Shown one piece after another: positions 23,559 to 35,978 of a stretch of DNA of 64,000 nucleotides. Source of the DNA: Phocoena phocoena (lineage: Eukaryota; Chordata; Mammalia; Artiodactyla; Phocoenidae); assembly GCF_963924675.1 (NCBI RefSeq), contig NC_089236.1, positions 44,920,500-44,984,499 on the forward strand. The letters run 5' to 3'. Both the position numbers and the translations under genes were made by a program. Position 1 is the stretch's first letter; each line of letters begins with the position of its first letter. Below the pieces are notes generated by a model, which searched no databases, had not been told where the DNA came from, and saw nothing but the letters and a program-made list of their open reading frames with translations.

Positions 23559-24938
23559 GAACGCAAGGGGACTTTCTTCTGGCGGCACGGTGACTTCAGG
23601 CAGGAGGTCCTAGATGGAATGCGAGGCCGAGGGTGCTCTCAGTGCAGCTCAGACTAGGGCAAGGCGTAAGACCTGAAGGCCTGTGAGACGTGCCAAAATT
23701 CTGTTCGTGAACGTGTGGGTGTGATGGGGAAATTAAGCTGCTTCGGTGGAGACTGCTGTGCGTTTCCCTACCATCGGTGTAGAGAGAGTGGCTCCAAAGG
23801 GCTACGGGGCTGGATGATGCTTAGGAAACCTAAGGGGTCCTGGGGTTAGTCTGTGTTCCAGCCGGGAACAGGGAGCCCACGCGATTTTCCTAGGTGTCCG
23901 GAAAACTCTACTGCCATAAAAGATATGCAGAACAGAGGCTACGGCCTCATGGAAAGTGCTGCACGCCTCCGTTTCTGCAGGGCAAGTCCGGCCTTAACCT
24001 ACAGGCATGTGCTCACACTGAGTGTCCCGTTAGCGACACAGCTTTGAAAGATGCTGACTTTCTCCTCGAGCTGAGTGACTTCAGGTACGAGGTCCGCGAA
24101 GTATGCAAAGCAGAGTGTTTTCTCTTGGCAGCTCACACAAGGGCGGCAACCGGTATTTCCTGGGCGCTTCGGACACACCAGAAATCGTGTCCTGAAGCTG
24201 TTTGAGGGCTCTGGAAATAGAGCTCTCCTCAAGGAACGCGCAGTGTGTTGCCCATCACTCGGCACGCACGCAGGGCATCGGAGGGGAAGACCACTGGGCC
24301 TCGATGTTGCTCAGCTGGTCCACCGGGGTCTGGAGATACTCACTGACAATGGAGGAAAATGGATGCAAACCAGAGGGGCCTACGAGTCCTCAGAAGGGTA
24401 CTTTCCTGAAAGTAAAGGCGAAGAGCTACTAAGAACTCGTGGAAACAGCTGCATGCCTCCCTTTCTGCCCGGCTACTCAGGGCCTAACCTGGAGGCAAGT
24501 TCTCACGTTGAGTTTCTCTTGACTTCTAGAGCTTGTCAGGCTGACCACCACGGCGGCCACGGAAGCACCTGGGTTAGACCGAGCAAACTCAGTTTCTTCC
24601 CAGAAGCATTCCTACAGGGTTCCCAGGCCTGTCAACAGCAGGGATTTCAGGTAGCTTCAACGCACCGTGAATGCAGCCTTCCAAATTGGAAAGCGAGGAT
24701 GTTTAAATCAGGCCCCCGATTTCATGCGCAAACGCAGCATACATTGCTGTTGTTTCTAACAAGTCAAAAGAGACACATGGCCCCTTGTGTTTGCTTGCCT
24801 GAATCAGCTTCTCGAAGCAGGGGTTTGTGCATCAAGTGGACTGCCTCAACCAAGGAACGCCCTAGCTACTCCTCTTGGGCCTGTGGCTATTCAGAAGCCT
24901 GCATTGCCACCGCAAGAAGCGGACTGAAATTGCAGTAA
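23559..24938. repeat. Satellite unit 18, family A (1380 bp)
   Basis: A marks: ggcggcacgg at the start, acctgaagg, accatcggtg, gatgatgc, ggaaacct, actttcctg, ggccacgg and gggttagacc. It has a private cagaacagag. It matches unit 23 at +6,900 bp and opens the first A-B-C-D cassette. Confidence 0.95.
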
Positions 24939-26318
24939 GAACGCAAGGGGACTTTCTTCTGGAGGCACGGTGACTTCAGGCAGGAGGTCCTAGATGGAAT
25001 GCGAGGGCGAGGGTGCTCTCAGTGCAGGTCAGACTAGGGCAAGGCGTAAGACCTCAAGGCCTGTGAGACGTGCCAAAATTCTGTTCATGAACGTGTGGGT
25101 GTGATGGGGAAATTAAGCTGCTTCGGTGGAGACTGCTGTGCGTTTCCCTACCCTCGGCGTAGAGAGAGTGGCTCCAAAGGGCTAGGGGGCTGGATGTTGC
25201 TTAGGAGACCTAAGGGGTCCTGGGGTTAGTCTGTGTTCCAGCCGGGAACAGGGAGCCCACGCGATTTTCCTAGGTGTCCGGAAAACTCTACTGCCATAAA
25301 TGATATGCAGAGCAGAGGCTACGGCCTCATGGAAAGTGCTGCACGCCTCCGTTTCTGCAGGGCAAGTCCGGCCTTAACCTACAGGCATGTGCTCACACTG
25401 AGTGTCCCGTTAGCGACACAGCTTTGCAAGATGCTGACTTTCTCCTCGAGCTGAGTGACTTCAGGTACGAGGTCCGCGAAGTATGCAAAGAAGAGTGTTT
25501 TCTCTTGGCAGCTCACACAAGGGCGGCAACCGGTATTTCCTGGGCGCTTCAGACACACCAGAAATCGTGTCCTGAAACTGTTTGAGGGCTCTGGAAATAG
25601 AGCTCTCCTCAAGGAACGCACAGTGTGTTTCCCATCACTCGGCACGCACGGAGGGCATCGGAGGGGAAGACCACTGGGCCTCAATGTTGCTCAGCTGGTC
25701 CACCGGGGTCTGGAGATACTCACTGACAATGGAGGAAAATGGATGCAAACCAGAGGGGCCTACGAGTCCTCAGAAGGGTACTTCCGTGAAAGTAAAGGCG
25801 AAGAGCTACTAAGAACTCATGGAAACAGCTGCATGTCTCCCTTTCTGCCCGGCTACTCAGGGCCTAACCTGGAGGCAAGTTCTCACGTTGAGTTTCTCTT
25901 GACTTCTAGAGCTTGTCAGGCTGACCACCACGGCGGCCATGGAAGCACCTGGTTTAGACCGAGCAAACTCAGTTTCTTCCCAGAAGCATTCCTACAGGGT
26001 TCCCAGGCCTGTCAACAGCAGGGATTTCAGGTAGCATCAACGCACCGTGAATGCAGCCTTCCAAATTGGAAAGCGAGGATGTTTAAATCAGGCCCCCGAT
26101 TTCATGCGCAAACGCAGCATACATTGCTGTTGTTTCTAACAAGTCAAAAGAGACACATGGCCCCTTGTGTTTGCTTGCCTGAATCAGCTTCTCGAAGCAG
26201 GGGTTTCTGCATCAAGTGGACTGCCTCAACCAAGGAACGCCCTAGCTACTCCTCTGGGGCCTGTGCCTATTCAGAAGCCTGCATTGCCACCGCAAGAAGC
26301 GGACTGAAATTGCAGTAA
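24939..26318. repeat. Satellite unit 19, family B (1380 bp)
   Basis: B marks: tttgcaag, caaagaagag, cttcagac, gaaactg, gcacagtgtgtttccc, ttccgtg, actcatgg, catgtctcc, gtttctgc and gtgcctat. Private changes are gctaggggg and ataaatgat. It has tcaatgtt, shared with units 28 and 29 but not 24. Confidence 0.95.
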
Positions 26319-27698
26319 GAACGCAAGGGGACTTTCTTCTGGAGGCACGGTGACTTCAGGCAGGAGGTCCTAGATGGAATGCGAGGCCGAGGGTGCTCTC
26401 AGTGCAGGTCAGAGTAGGGCAAGGCGTAAGACCTCAAGGCCTGTGAGACGTGCCAAAATTCTGTTCGTGAACGTGTGGGTGTGATGGGGAAATTAAGCTG
26501 CTTCGGTGGAGACTGCTGTGCGTTTCCCTACCCTCGGCGTAGAGAGAGTGGCTCCAAAGGGCTACGGGGCTGGATGTTGCTTAGGAGACCTAAGGGGTCC
26601 TGGGGTTAGTCTGTGTTCCAGCCGGGAACAGGGAGCCCACGCGATTTTCCTAGGTGTCCGTAAAACTCTACTGCCATAAAAGATATGCAGAGCAGAGGCT
26701 ACGGCCTCATGGAAAGTGCTGCACGCCTCGGTTTCTGCAGGGCAAGTCCGGCCTTAACCTACAGGCATGTGCTCACACTGAGTGTCCCGTTAGCGACACA
26801 GCTTTGAAAGATGCTGACTTTCTCCTCGAGCTGAGTGACTTCAGGTACGAGGTCCGCGAAGTATGCAAAGCAGAGTGTTTTCTCATGGCAGCTCACACAA
26901 GGGCGGCAACCGGTATTTCCTGGGCGCTTCGGACACACCAGAAATCGTGTCCTGAAGCTCTTTGAGGGCTCTGGAAATACAGCTCACCTCAAGGAACGCG
27001 CAGTGTGTTGCCCATCACTCGGCACGCACGCAGGGCATCGGAGGGGAAGACCACTGGGCCTCGATGTTGCTCAGCTGGTCCACCGGGGTCTGGAGATACT
27101 CACTGACAATGGAGGAAAATGGATGCAAACCAGAGGGGCCTACGAGTCCTCAGAAGGGTACTTCCCTGAAAATAAAGGTGCAGAGCTTCTAAGAACTCGT
27201 GGAAACAGCGGCATGCCTCCCTTTCTGCCCAGCTACTCAGGGCCTAACCTGGAGGCAAGTTCTCACGTTGAGTTTCTCTTGACTTCTAGAGCTTGTCAGG
27301 CTGACCACCACGGCGGCCATGGAAGCACCTGGTTTAGACCGAGCAAACTCAGTTTCTTCCCAGAAGCATTCCTACAGGGTTCCCAGGCCTGTCAACAGCA
27401 GGGATTTCAGGTAGCATCAACGCACCGTGAATGCAGCCTTCCAAATTGGAAAGCGAGGATGTTTAAATCAGGCCCCCGATTTCATGCGCAAACGCAGCAT
27501 ACATTGCTGTTGTTTCTAACAAGTCAAAAGAGACACATGGCCCCTTGTGTTTGCTTGCCTGAATCAGCTTCTCGAAGCAGGGGTTTCTGCATCAAGTGGA
27601 CTGCCTCAACCAAGGAACGCCCTAGCTACTCCTCTGGGGCCTGTGCCTATTCAGAAGCCTGCATTGCCACCGCAAGAAGCGGACTGAAATTGCAGTAA
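26319..27698. repeat. Satellite unit 20, hybrid C/B (1380 bp)
   Basis: Front and middle are C (cagagtagg, ccgtaaaac, ctcatggcag, gctctttg, aaataaaggtgcag, agcggcatg). The last third returns to B (gtagcatc, gtttctgc, gtgcctat). It sits between a B and a C monomer, as expected if one unit was gained by unequal exchange. Private base: tacagctcacc. Confidence 0.91.
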
Positions 27699-29078
27699 GA
27701 ACGCAAGGGGACTTTCTTCTGGAGGCACGGTGACTTCAGGCAGGAGGTCCTAGATGGAATGCGAGGCCGAGGGTGCTCTCAGTGCAGGTCAGAGTAGGGC
27801 AAGGCGTAAGACCTCAAGGCCTGTGAGACGTGCCAAAATTCTGTTCGTGAACGTGTGGGTGTGATGGGGAAATTAAGCTGCTTCGGTGGAGACTGCTGTG
27901 CGTTTCCCTACCCTCGGCGTAGAGAGAGTGGCTCCAAAGGGCTACGGGGCTGGATGTTGCTTAGGAGACCTAAGGGGTCCTGGGGTTAGTCTGTGTTCCA
28001 GCCGGGAACAGGGAGCCCACGCGATTTTCCTAGGTGTCCGTAAAACTCTACTGCCATAAAAGATATGCAGAGCAGAGGCTACGGCCTCATGGAAAGTGCT
28101 GCACGCCTCGGTTTCTGCAGGGCAAGTCCGGCCTTAACCTACAGGCATGTGCTCACACTGAGTGTCCCGTTAGCGACACAGCTTTGAAAGATGCTGACTT
28201 TCTCCTCGAGCTGAGTGACTTCAGGTACGAGGTCCGCGAAGTATGCAAAGCAGAGTGTTTTCTCATGGCAGCTCACACAAGGGCGGCAACCGGTATTTCC
28301 TGGGCGCTTCGGACACACCAGAAATCGTGTCCTGAAGCTCTTTGAGGGCTCTGGAAATACAGCTCTCCTCAAGGAACGCGCAGTGTGTTGCCCATCACTC
28401 GGCACGCACGCAGGGCATCGGAGGGGAAGACGACTGGGCCTCGATGTTGCTCAGCTGGTCCACCGGGGTCTGGAGATACTCACTGACAATGGAGGAAAAT
28501 GGATGCAAACCAGAGGGGCCTACGAGTCCTCAGAAGGGTACTTCCCTGAAAATAAAGGTGCAGAGCTTCTAAGAACTCGTGGAAACAGCGGCATGCCTCC
28601 CTTTCTGCCCAGCTACTCAGGGCCTAACCTGGAGGCAAGTTCTCACGTTGAGTTTCTCTTGACTTCTAGAGCTTGTCAGGCTGACCACCACGGCGGCCAT
28701 GGAAGCACCTGGTTTAGACCGACCAAACTCAGTTTCTTCCCAGAAGCATTCCTACAGGGTTCCCAGGCCTGTCAACAGCAGGGATTTCAGGTAGCTTCAA
28801 CGCACCGTGAATGCAGCCTTCCAAATTGGAAAGCGAGGATGTTTAAATCAGGCCCCCGATTTCATGCGCAAACGCAGCATACATTGCTGTTGTTTCTAAC
28901 AAGTCAAAAGAGGCACATGGCCCCTTGTGTTTGCTTGCCTGAATCAGCTTCTCGAAGCAGGGGTTTGTGCATCAAGTGGACTGCCTCAACCAAGGAACGC
29001 CCTAGCTACTCCTCTGGGGCCTGTTGCTATTCAGAAGCCTGCATTGCCACCGCAAGAAGGGGACTGAAATTGCAGTAA
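27699..29078. repeat. Satellite unit 21, family C (1380 bp)
   Basis: Complete C form, ending with gaccaaactc, gaggcac, ctgttgct and agaagggg. It matches unit 25 at +5,520 bp except for sites such as gacgactgg. The AATAAA at 28551-28556 is a by-product of the C sequence. Confidence 0.95.
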
Positions 29079-30458
29079 GAACGCAAGGGGACTTTCTTCT
29101 GGAGGCACGGTGACTTCAGGCAGGAGGTCCTAGATGGAATGCGAGGGCGAGGGTGCTCTCAGTGCAGGTCAGACTAGGGCAAGGCGTAAGACCTCAAGGC
29201 CTGTGAGACGTGCCAAAATTCTGTTCATGAACGTGTGGGTGTGATGGGGAAATTAAGCTGCTTCGGTGGAGACTGCTGTGCGTTTCCCTACCCTCGGCGT
29301 AGAGAGAGTGGCTCCAAAGGGCTACGGGGCTGGATGTTGCTTAGGAGACCTAAGGGGTCCTGGGGTTAGTCTGTGTTCCAGCCGGGAACAGGGAGCCCAC
29401 GCGATTTTCCTAGGTGTCCGGAAAACTCTACTGCCATAAAAGATATGCAGAGCAGAGGCTACGGCCTCAAGGAAAGTGCTGCACGCCTGCGTTTCTGCAG
29501 GGCAAGTCCGGCCTTAACCTACAGGCATGTGCTCACACTGAGTGTCCCGTTAGCGACACAGCTTTGAAAGATGCTGACTTTCTCCTCGAGCTGAGTGACT
29601 TCAGGTACGAGGTCCGCGAAGTATGCAAAGCAGAGTGTTTTCCCTTGGCAGCTCACACAATGGCGGCAACCGGTATTTCCTGGGCGCTTGGGACACACCA
29701 GAAATCGTGTCCTGAAGCTGTTTGAGGGCTCTGGAAATAGAGCTCTCCTCAAGGAACGCGCAGTGTGTTGCCCATCACTCGGCACGCACGGAGGACATGG
29801 GAGGGGAAGACCACTGGGCCTCGATGTTGCTCAGCTGGTCCACCAGGGTCTGGAGATACTCACTGACAATGGAGGAAAATGGATGCAAACCAGAGGGGCC
29901 TACGAGTCCTCAGAAGGGTACTTCCCTGAAAGTAAAGGCGAAGAGCTACTAAGAACTCGTGGAAACAGCTGCATGCCTCCCTTTCTGCCCGGCTACTCAG
30001 GGCCTAACCTGGAGGCAAGTTCTCACGTTGAGTTTCTCTTGACTTCTAGAGCTTGTCAGGCTGACCACTACGGCGTCCATGGAAGCACCTGGTTTAGACC
30101 GAGCAAACTCATTTTCTTCCCAGAAGCATTCCTACAGGGTTCCCAGGCCTGTCAACAGCAGGGATTTCAGGTAGCTTCAACGCACCGTGAATGCAGCCTT
30201 CCAAATTGGAAAGCGAGGATGTTTAAATCAGGCCCCCGATTTCATGCGCAAACGCAGCATACATTGCTGTTGTTTCTAACAAGTCAAAAGAGACACATGG
30301 CCCCTTGTGTTTGCTTGCCTGAATCAGCTTCTCGAAGCAGGGGTTTGTGCATCAAGTGGACTGCCTCAACCAAGGAACGCCCTAGCTACTCCTCTGGGGC
30401 CTGTGGCTATTCAAAAGCCTGCATTGCCACCGCAAGAAGCGGACTGAAATTGCAGTAA
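29079..30458. repeat. Satellite unit 22, hybrid D/R (1380 bp)
   Basis: The front is D (cctcaagg, gcctgcgt, caatggcgg, gacatggg, caccaggg). The later part has ccactacggcgtcc and cattttc, as in unit 34, and then the R-like tail tcaaaagcc. The neighbours fit: C precedes and A follows. The E, L and S steps are skipped, as expected for a deletion by unequal crossover. Confidence 0.88.
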
Positions 30459-31838
30459 GAACGCAAGGGGACTTTCTTCTGGCGGCACGGTGACTTCAGG
30501 CAGGAGGTCCTAGATGGAATGCGAGGCCGAGGGTCCTCTCAGTGCAGCTCAGACTAGGGCAAGGCGTAAGACCTGAAGGCCTGTGAGACGTGCCAAAATT
30601 CTGTTCGTGAACGTGTGGGTGTGATGGGGAAATTAAGCTGCTTCGGTGGAGACTGCTGTGCGTTTCCCTACCATCGGTGTAGAGAGAGTGGCTCCAAAGG
30701 GCTACGGGGCTGGATGATGCTTAGGAAACCTAAGGGGTCCTGGGGTTAGTCTGTGTTCCAGCCGGGAACAGGGAGCCCACGCGATTTTCCTAGGTGTCCG
30801 GAAAACTCTACTGCCATAAAAGATATGCAGAGCAGAGGCTACGGCCTCATGGAAAGTGCTGCACGCCTCCGTTTCTGCAGGGCAAGTCCGGCCTTAACCT
30901 ACAGGCATGTGCTCACACTGAGTGTCCCGTTAGCGACACAGCTTTGAAAGATGCTGACTTTCTCCTCGAGCTGAGTGACTTCAGGTACGAGGTCCGCGAA
31001 GTATGCAAAGCAGAGTGTTTTCTCTTGGCAGCTCACACAAGGGCGGCAACCGGTATTTCCTGGGCGCTTCGGACACACCAGAAATCGTGTCCTGAAGCTG
31101 TTTGAGGGCTCTGGAAATAGAGCTCTCCTCAAGGAACGCGCAGTGTGTTGCCCATCACTCGGCACGCACGCAGGGCATCGGAGGGGAAGACCACTGGGCC
31201 TCGATGTTGCTCAGCTGGTCCACCGGGGTCTGGAGATACTCACTGACAATGGAGGAAAATGGATGCAAACCAGAGGGGCCTACGAGTCCTCAGAAGGGTA
31301 CTTTCCTGAAAGTAAAGGCGAAGAGCTACTAAGAACTCGTGGAAACAGCTGCATGCCTCCCTTTCTGCCCGGCTACTCAGTGCCTAACCTGGAGGCAAGT
31401 TCTCACGTTGAGTTTCTCTTGACTTCTAGAGCTTGTCAGGCTGACCACCACGGCGGCCACGGAAGCACCTGGGTTAGACCGAGCAAACTCAGTTTCTTCC
31501 CAGAAGCATTCCTACAGGGTTCCCAGGCCTGTCAACAGCAGGGATTTCAGGTAGCTTCAACGCACCGTGAATGCAGCCTTCCAAATTGGAAAGCGAGGAT
31601 GTTTAAATCAGGCCCCCGATTTCATGCGCAAACGCAGCATACATTGCTGTTGTTTCTAACAAGTCAAAAGAGACACATGGCCCCTTGTGTTTGCTTGCCT
31701 GAATCAGCTTCTCGAAGCAGGGGTTTGTGCATCAAGTGGACTGCCTCAACCAAGGAACGCCCTAGCTACTCCTCTGGGGCCTGTGGCTATTCAGAAGCCT
31801 GCATTGCCACCGCAAGAAGCGGACTGAAATTGCAGTAA
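30459..31838. repeat. Satellite unit 23, family A (1380 bp)
   Basis: Second copy of the A form: ggcggcacgg, acctgaagg, accatcggtg, gatgatgc, actttcctg, gggttagacc. It adds gggtcctctc and cagtgcctaac, both of which return in unit 45. It starts the second A-B-C-D cassette. Confidence 0.95.
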
Positions 31839-33218
31839 GAACGCAAGGGGACTTTCTTCTGGAGGCACGGTGACTTCAGGCAGGAGGTCCTAGATGGAAT
31901 GCGAGGGCGAGGGTGCTCTCAGTGCAGGTCAGACTAGGGCAAGGCGTAAGACCTCAAGGCCTGTGAGACGTGCCAAAATTCTGTTCATGAACGTGTGGGT
32001 GTGATGGGGAAATTAAGCTGCTTCGGTGGAGACTGCTGTGCGTTTCCCTACCCTCGGCGTAGAGAGAGTGGCTCCAAAGGGCTACGGGGCTGGATGTTGC
32101 TTAGGAGACCTAAGGGGTCCTGGGGTTAGTCTGTGTTCCAGCCGGGAACAGGGACCCCACGCGATTTTCCTAGGTGTCCGGAAAACTCTACTGCCATAAA
32201 AGATATGCAGAGCAGAGGCTACGGCCTCATGGAAAGTGCTGCACGCCTCCGTTTCTGCAGGGCAAGTCCGGCCTTAACCTACAGGCATGTGCTCACACTG
32301 AGTGTCCCGTTAGCGACACAGCTTTGCAAGATGCTGACTTTCTCCTCGAGCTGAGTGACTTCAGGTACGAGGTCCGCGAAGTATGCAAAGAAGAGTGTTT
32401 TCTCTTGGCAGCTCACACAAGGGCGGCAACCGGTATTTCCTGGGCGCTTCAGACACACCAGAAATCGTGTCCTGAAACTGTTTGAGGGCTCTGGAAATAG
32501 AGCTCTCCTCAAGGAACGCACAGTGTGTTTCCCATCACTCGGCACGCACGGAGGGCATCGGAGGGGAAGACCACTGGGCCTCGATGTTGCTCAGCTGGTC
32601 CACCGGGGTCTGGAGATACTCACTGACAATGGAGGAAAATGGATGCAAACCAGAGGGGCCTACGAGTCCTCAGAAGGGTACTTCCGTGAAAGTAAAGGCG
32701 AAGAGCTACTAAGAACTCATGGAAACAGCTGCATGTCTCCCTTTCTGCCCTGCTACTCAGGGCCTAACCTGGAGGCAAGTTCTCACGTTGAGTTTCTCTT
32801 GACTTCTAGAGCTTGTCAGGCTGACCACCACGGCGGCCATGGAAGCACCTGGTTTAGACCGAGCAAACTCAGTTTCTTCCCAGAAGCATTCCTACAGGGT
32901 TCCCAGGCCTGTCAACAGCAGGGATTTCAGGTAGCATCAACGCACCGTGAATGCAGCCTTCCAAATTGGAAAGCGAGGATGTTTAAATCAGGCCCCCGAT
33001 TTCATGCGCAAACGCAGCATACATTGCTGTTGTTTCTAACAAGTCAAAAGAGACACATGGCCCCTTGTGTTTGCTTGCCTGAATCAGCTTCTCGAAGCAG
33101 GGGTTTCTGCATCAAGTGGACTGCCTCAACCAAGGAACACCCTAGCTACTCCTCTGGGGCCTGTGCCTATTCAGAAGCCTGCATTGCCACCGCAAGAAGC
33201 GGACTGAAATTGCAGTAA
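31839..33218. repeat. Satellite unit 24, family B (1380 bp)
   Basis: All B marks are present. Private changes are gggacccc, ccctgctac and gaacaccc. It has tcgatgtt where units 19, 28 and 29 have tcaatgtt. The open frame is intact. Confidence 0.95.
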
Positions 33219-34598
33219 GAACGCAAGGGGACTTTCTTCTGGAGGCACGGTGACTTCAGGCAGGAGGTCCTAGATGGAATGCGAGGCCGAGGGTGCTCTC
33301 AGTGCAGGTCAGAGTAGGGCAAGGCGTAAGACCTCAAGGCCTGTGAGACGTGCCAAAATTCTGTTCGTGAACGTGTGGGTGTGATGGGGAAATTAAGCTG
33401 CTTCGGTGGAGACTGCTGTGCGTTTCCCTACCCTCGGCGTAGAGAGAGTGGCTCCAAAAGGCTACGGGGCTGGATGTTGCTTAGGAGACCTAAGGGGTCC
33501 TGGGGTTAGTCTGTGTTCCAGCCGGGAACAGGGAGCCCACGCGATTTTCCTAGGTGTCCGTAAAACTCTACTGCCATAAAAGATATGCAGAGCAGAGGCT
33601 ACGGCCTCATGGAAAGTGCTGCACGACTCGGTTTCTGCAGTGCAAGTCCGGCCTTAACCTACAGGCATGTGCTCACACTGAGTGTCCCGTTAGCGACACA
33701 GCTTTGAAAGATGCTGACTTTCTCCTCGAGCTGAGTGACTTCAGGTACGAGGTCCGCGAAGTATGCAAAGCAGAGTGTTTTCTCATGGCAGCTCACACAA
33801 GGGCGGCAACCGGTATTTCCTGGGCGCTTCGGACACACCAGAAATCGTGTCCTGAAGCTCTTTGAGGGCTCTGGAAATACAGCTCTCCTCAAGGAACGCG
33901 CAGTGTGTTGCCCATCACTCGGCACGCACGCAGGGCATCGGAGGGGAAGACCACTGGGCCTCGATGTTGCTCAGCTGGTCCACCGGGGTCTGGAGATACT
34001 CACTGACAATGGAGGAAAATGGATGCAAACCAGAGGGGCCTACGAGTCCTCAGAAGGGTACTTCCCTGAAAATAAAGGTGCAGAGCTTCTAAGAACTCGT
34101 GGAAACAGCGGCATGCCTCCCTTTCTGCCCAGCTACTCAGGGCCTAACCTGGAGGCAAGTTCTCACGTTGAGTTTCTCTTGACTTCTAGAGCTTGTCAGG
34201 CTGACCACCACGGCGGCCATGGAAGCACCTGGTTTAGACCGACCAAACTCAGTTTCTTCCCAGAAGCATTCCTACAGGGTTCCCAGGCCTGTCAACAGCA
34301 GGGATTTCAGGTAGCTTCAACGCACCGTGAATGCAGCCTTCCAAATTGGAAAGCGAGGATGTTTAAATCAGGCCCCCGATTTCATGCGCAAACGCAGCAT
34401 ACATTGCTGTTGTTTCTAACAAGTCAAAAGAGGCACATGGCCCCTTGTGTTTGCTTGCCTGAATCAGCTTCTCGAAGCAGGGGTTTGAGCATCAAGTGGA
34501 CTGCCTCAACCAAGGAACGCCCTAGCTACTCCTCTGGGGCCTGTTGCTATTCAGAAGCCTGCATTGCCACCGCAAGAAGGGGACTGAAATTGCAGTAA
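33219..34598. repeat. Satellite unit 25, family C (1380 bp)
   Basis: C form matching unit 21. Private bases are ccaaaagg, cacgactcgg, cagtgcaag and gtttgagc. It ends in agaagggg and is followed by D, as every pure C monomer here is. Confidence 0.95.
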
Positions 34599-35978
34599 GA
34601 ACGCAAGGGGACTTTCTTCTGGAGGCACGGTGACTTCAGGCAGGAGGTCCTAGATGGAATGCGAGGGCGAGGGTGCTCTCAGTGCAGGTCAGACTAGGGC
34701 AAGGCGTAAGACCTCAAGGCCTGTGAGACGTGCCAAAATTCTGTTCATGAACGTGTGGGTGTGATGGGGAAATTAAGCTGCTTCGGTGGAGACTGCTGTG
34801 CGTTTCCCTACCCTCGGCGTAGAGAGAGTGGCTCCAAAGGGCTACGGGGCTGGATGTTGCTTAGGAGACCTAAGGGGTCCTGGGGTTAGTCTGTGTTCCA
34901 GCCGGGAACAGGGAGCCCACGCGATTTTCCTAGGTGTCCGGAAAACTCTACTGCCATAAAAGATATGCAGAGCAGAGGCTACGGCCTCAAGGAAAGTGCT
35001 GCACGCCTGCGTTTCTGCAGGGCAAGTCCGGCCTTAACCTACAGGCATGTGCTCACACTGAGTGTCCCGTTAGCGACACAGCTTTGAAAGATGCTGACTT
35101 TCTCCTCGAGCTGAGTGACTTCAGGTACGAGGTCCGCGAAGTATGCAAAGCAGAGTGTTTTCCCTTGGCAGCTCACACAATGGCGGCAACCGGTATTTCC
35201 TGGGCGCTTCGGACACACCAGAAATCGTGTCCTGAAGCTGTTTGAGGGCTCTGGAAATAGAGCTCTCCTCAAGGAACGCGCAGTGTGTTGCCCATCACTC
35301 GGCACGCACGGAGGACATGGGAGGGGAAGACCACTGGGCCTCGATGTTGCTCAGCTGGTCCACCAGGGTCTGTAGATACTCACTGACAATGGAGGAAAAT
35401 GGATGCAAACCAGAGGGGCCTACGAGTCCTCAGAAGGGTACTTCCCTGAAAGTAAAGGCGAAGAGCTACTAAGAACTCGTGGAAACAGCTGCATGCCTCC
35501 CTTTCTGCCCGGCTACTCAGGGCCTAACCTGGAGGCAAGTTCTCACGTTGAGTTTCTCTTGACTTCTAGAGCTTGTCAGGCTGACCACCACGGCGGCCAT
35601 GGAAGCACCTGGTTTAGACCGACCAAACTCAGTTTGTTCCCAGAAGCATTCCTACAGGGTTCCCAGGCCTGTCAACAGCAGGGATTTCAGGTAGCTTCAA
35701 CGCACCGTGAATGCAGCCTTCCAAATTGGAAAGCGAGGATGTTTAAATCAGGCCCCCGATTTCATGCGCAAACGCAGCATACATTGCTGTTGTTTCTAAC
35801 AAGTCAAAAGAGACACATGGCCCCTTGTGTTTGCTTGCCTGAATCAGCTTCTCGAAGCAGGGGGTTGTGCATCAAGTGGACTGCCTCAACCAAGGAACAA
35901 CCTAGCTACTCCTCCTGGGCCTGTGGCTATTCAGAAGCCTGCATTGCCACAGCAAGAAGCGGACTGACATTGCAGTAA
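34599..35978. repeat. Satellite unit 26, family D, open frame broken (1380 bp)
   Basis: D form with gacatggg and the full D tail (ccaaactcagtttgtt, caacctag, cacagcaag). GAG became TAG at 35373-35375. Private end ctgacattgc. Together with units 27 and 28 it is repeated 5,522 bp later as units 30 to 32. Confidence 0.94.

Noticed and set aside
27171..27176. AATAAA polyadenylation signal in C monomers (also 28551-28556 and 34071-34076)
   Set aside because: It arises from one G-to-A change in gaaagtaaag, is confined to units 20, 21 and 25, and no transcript unit is evident.
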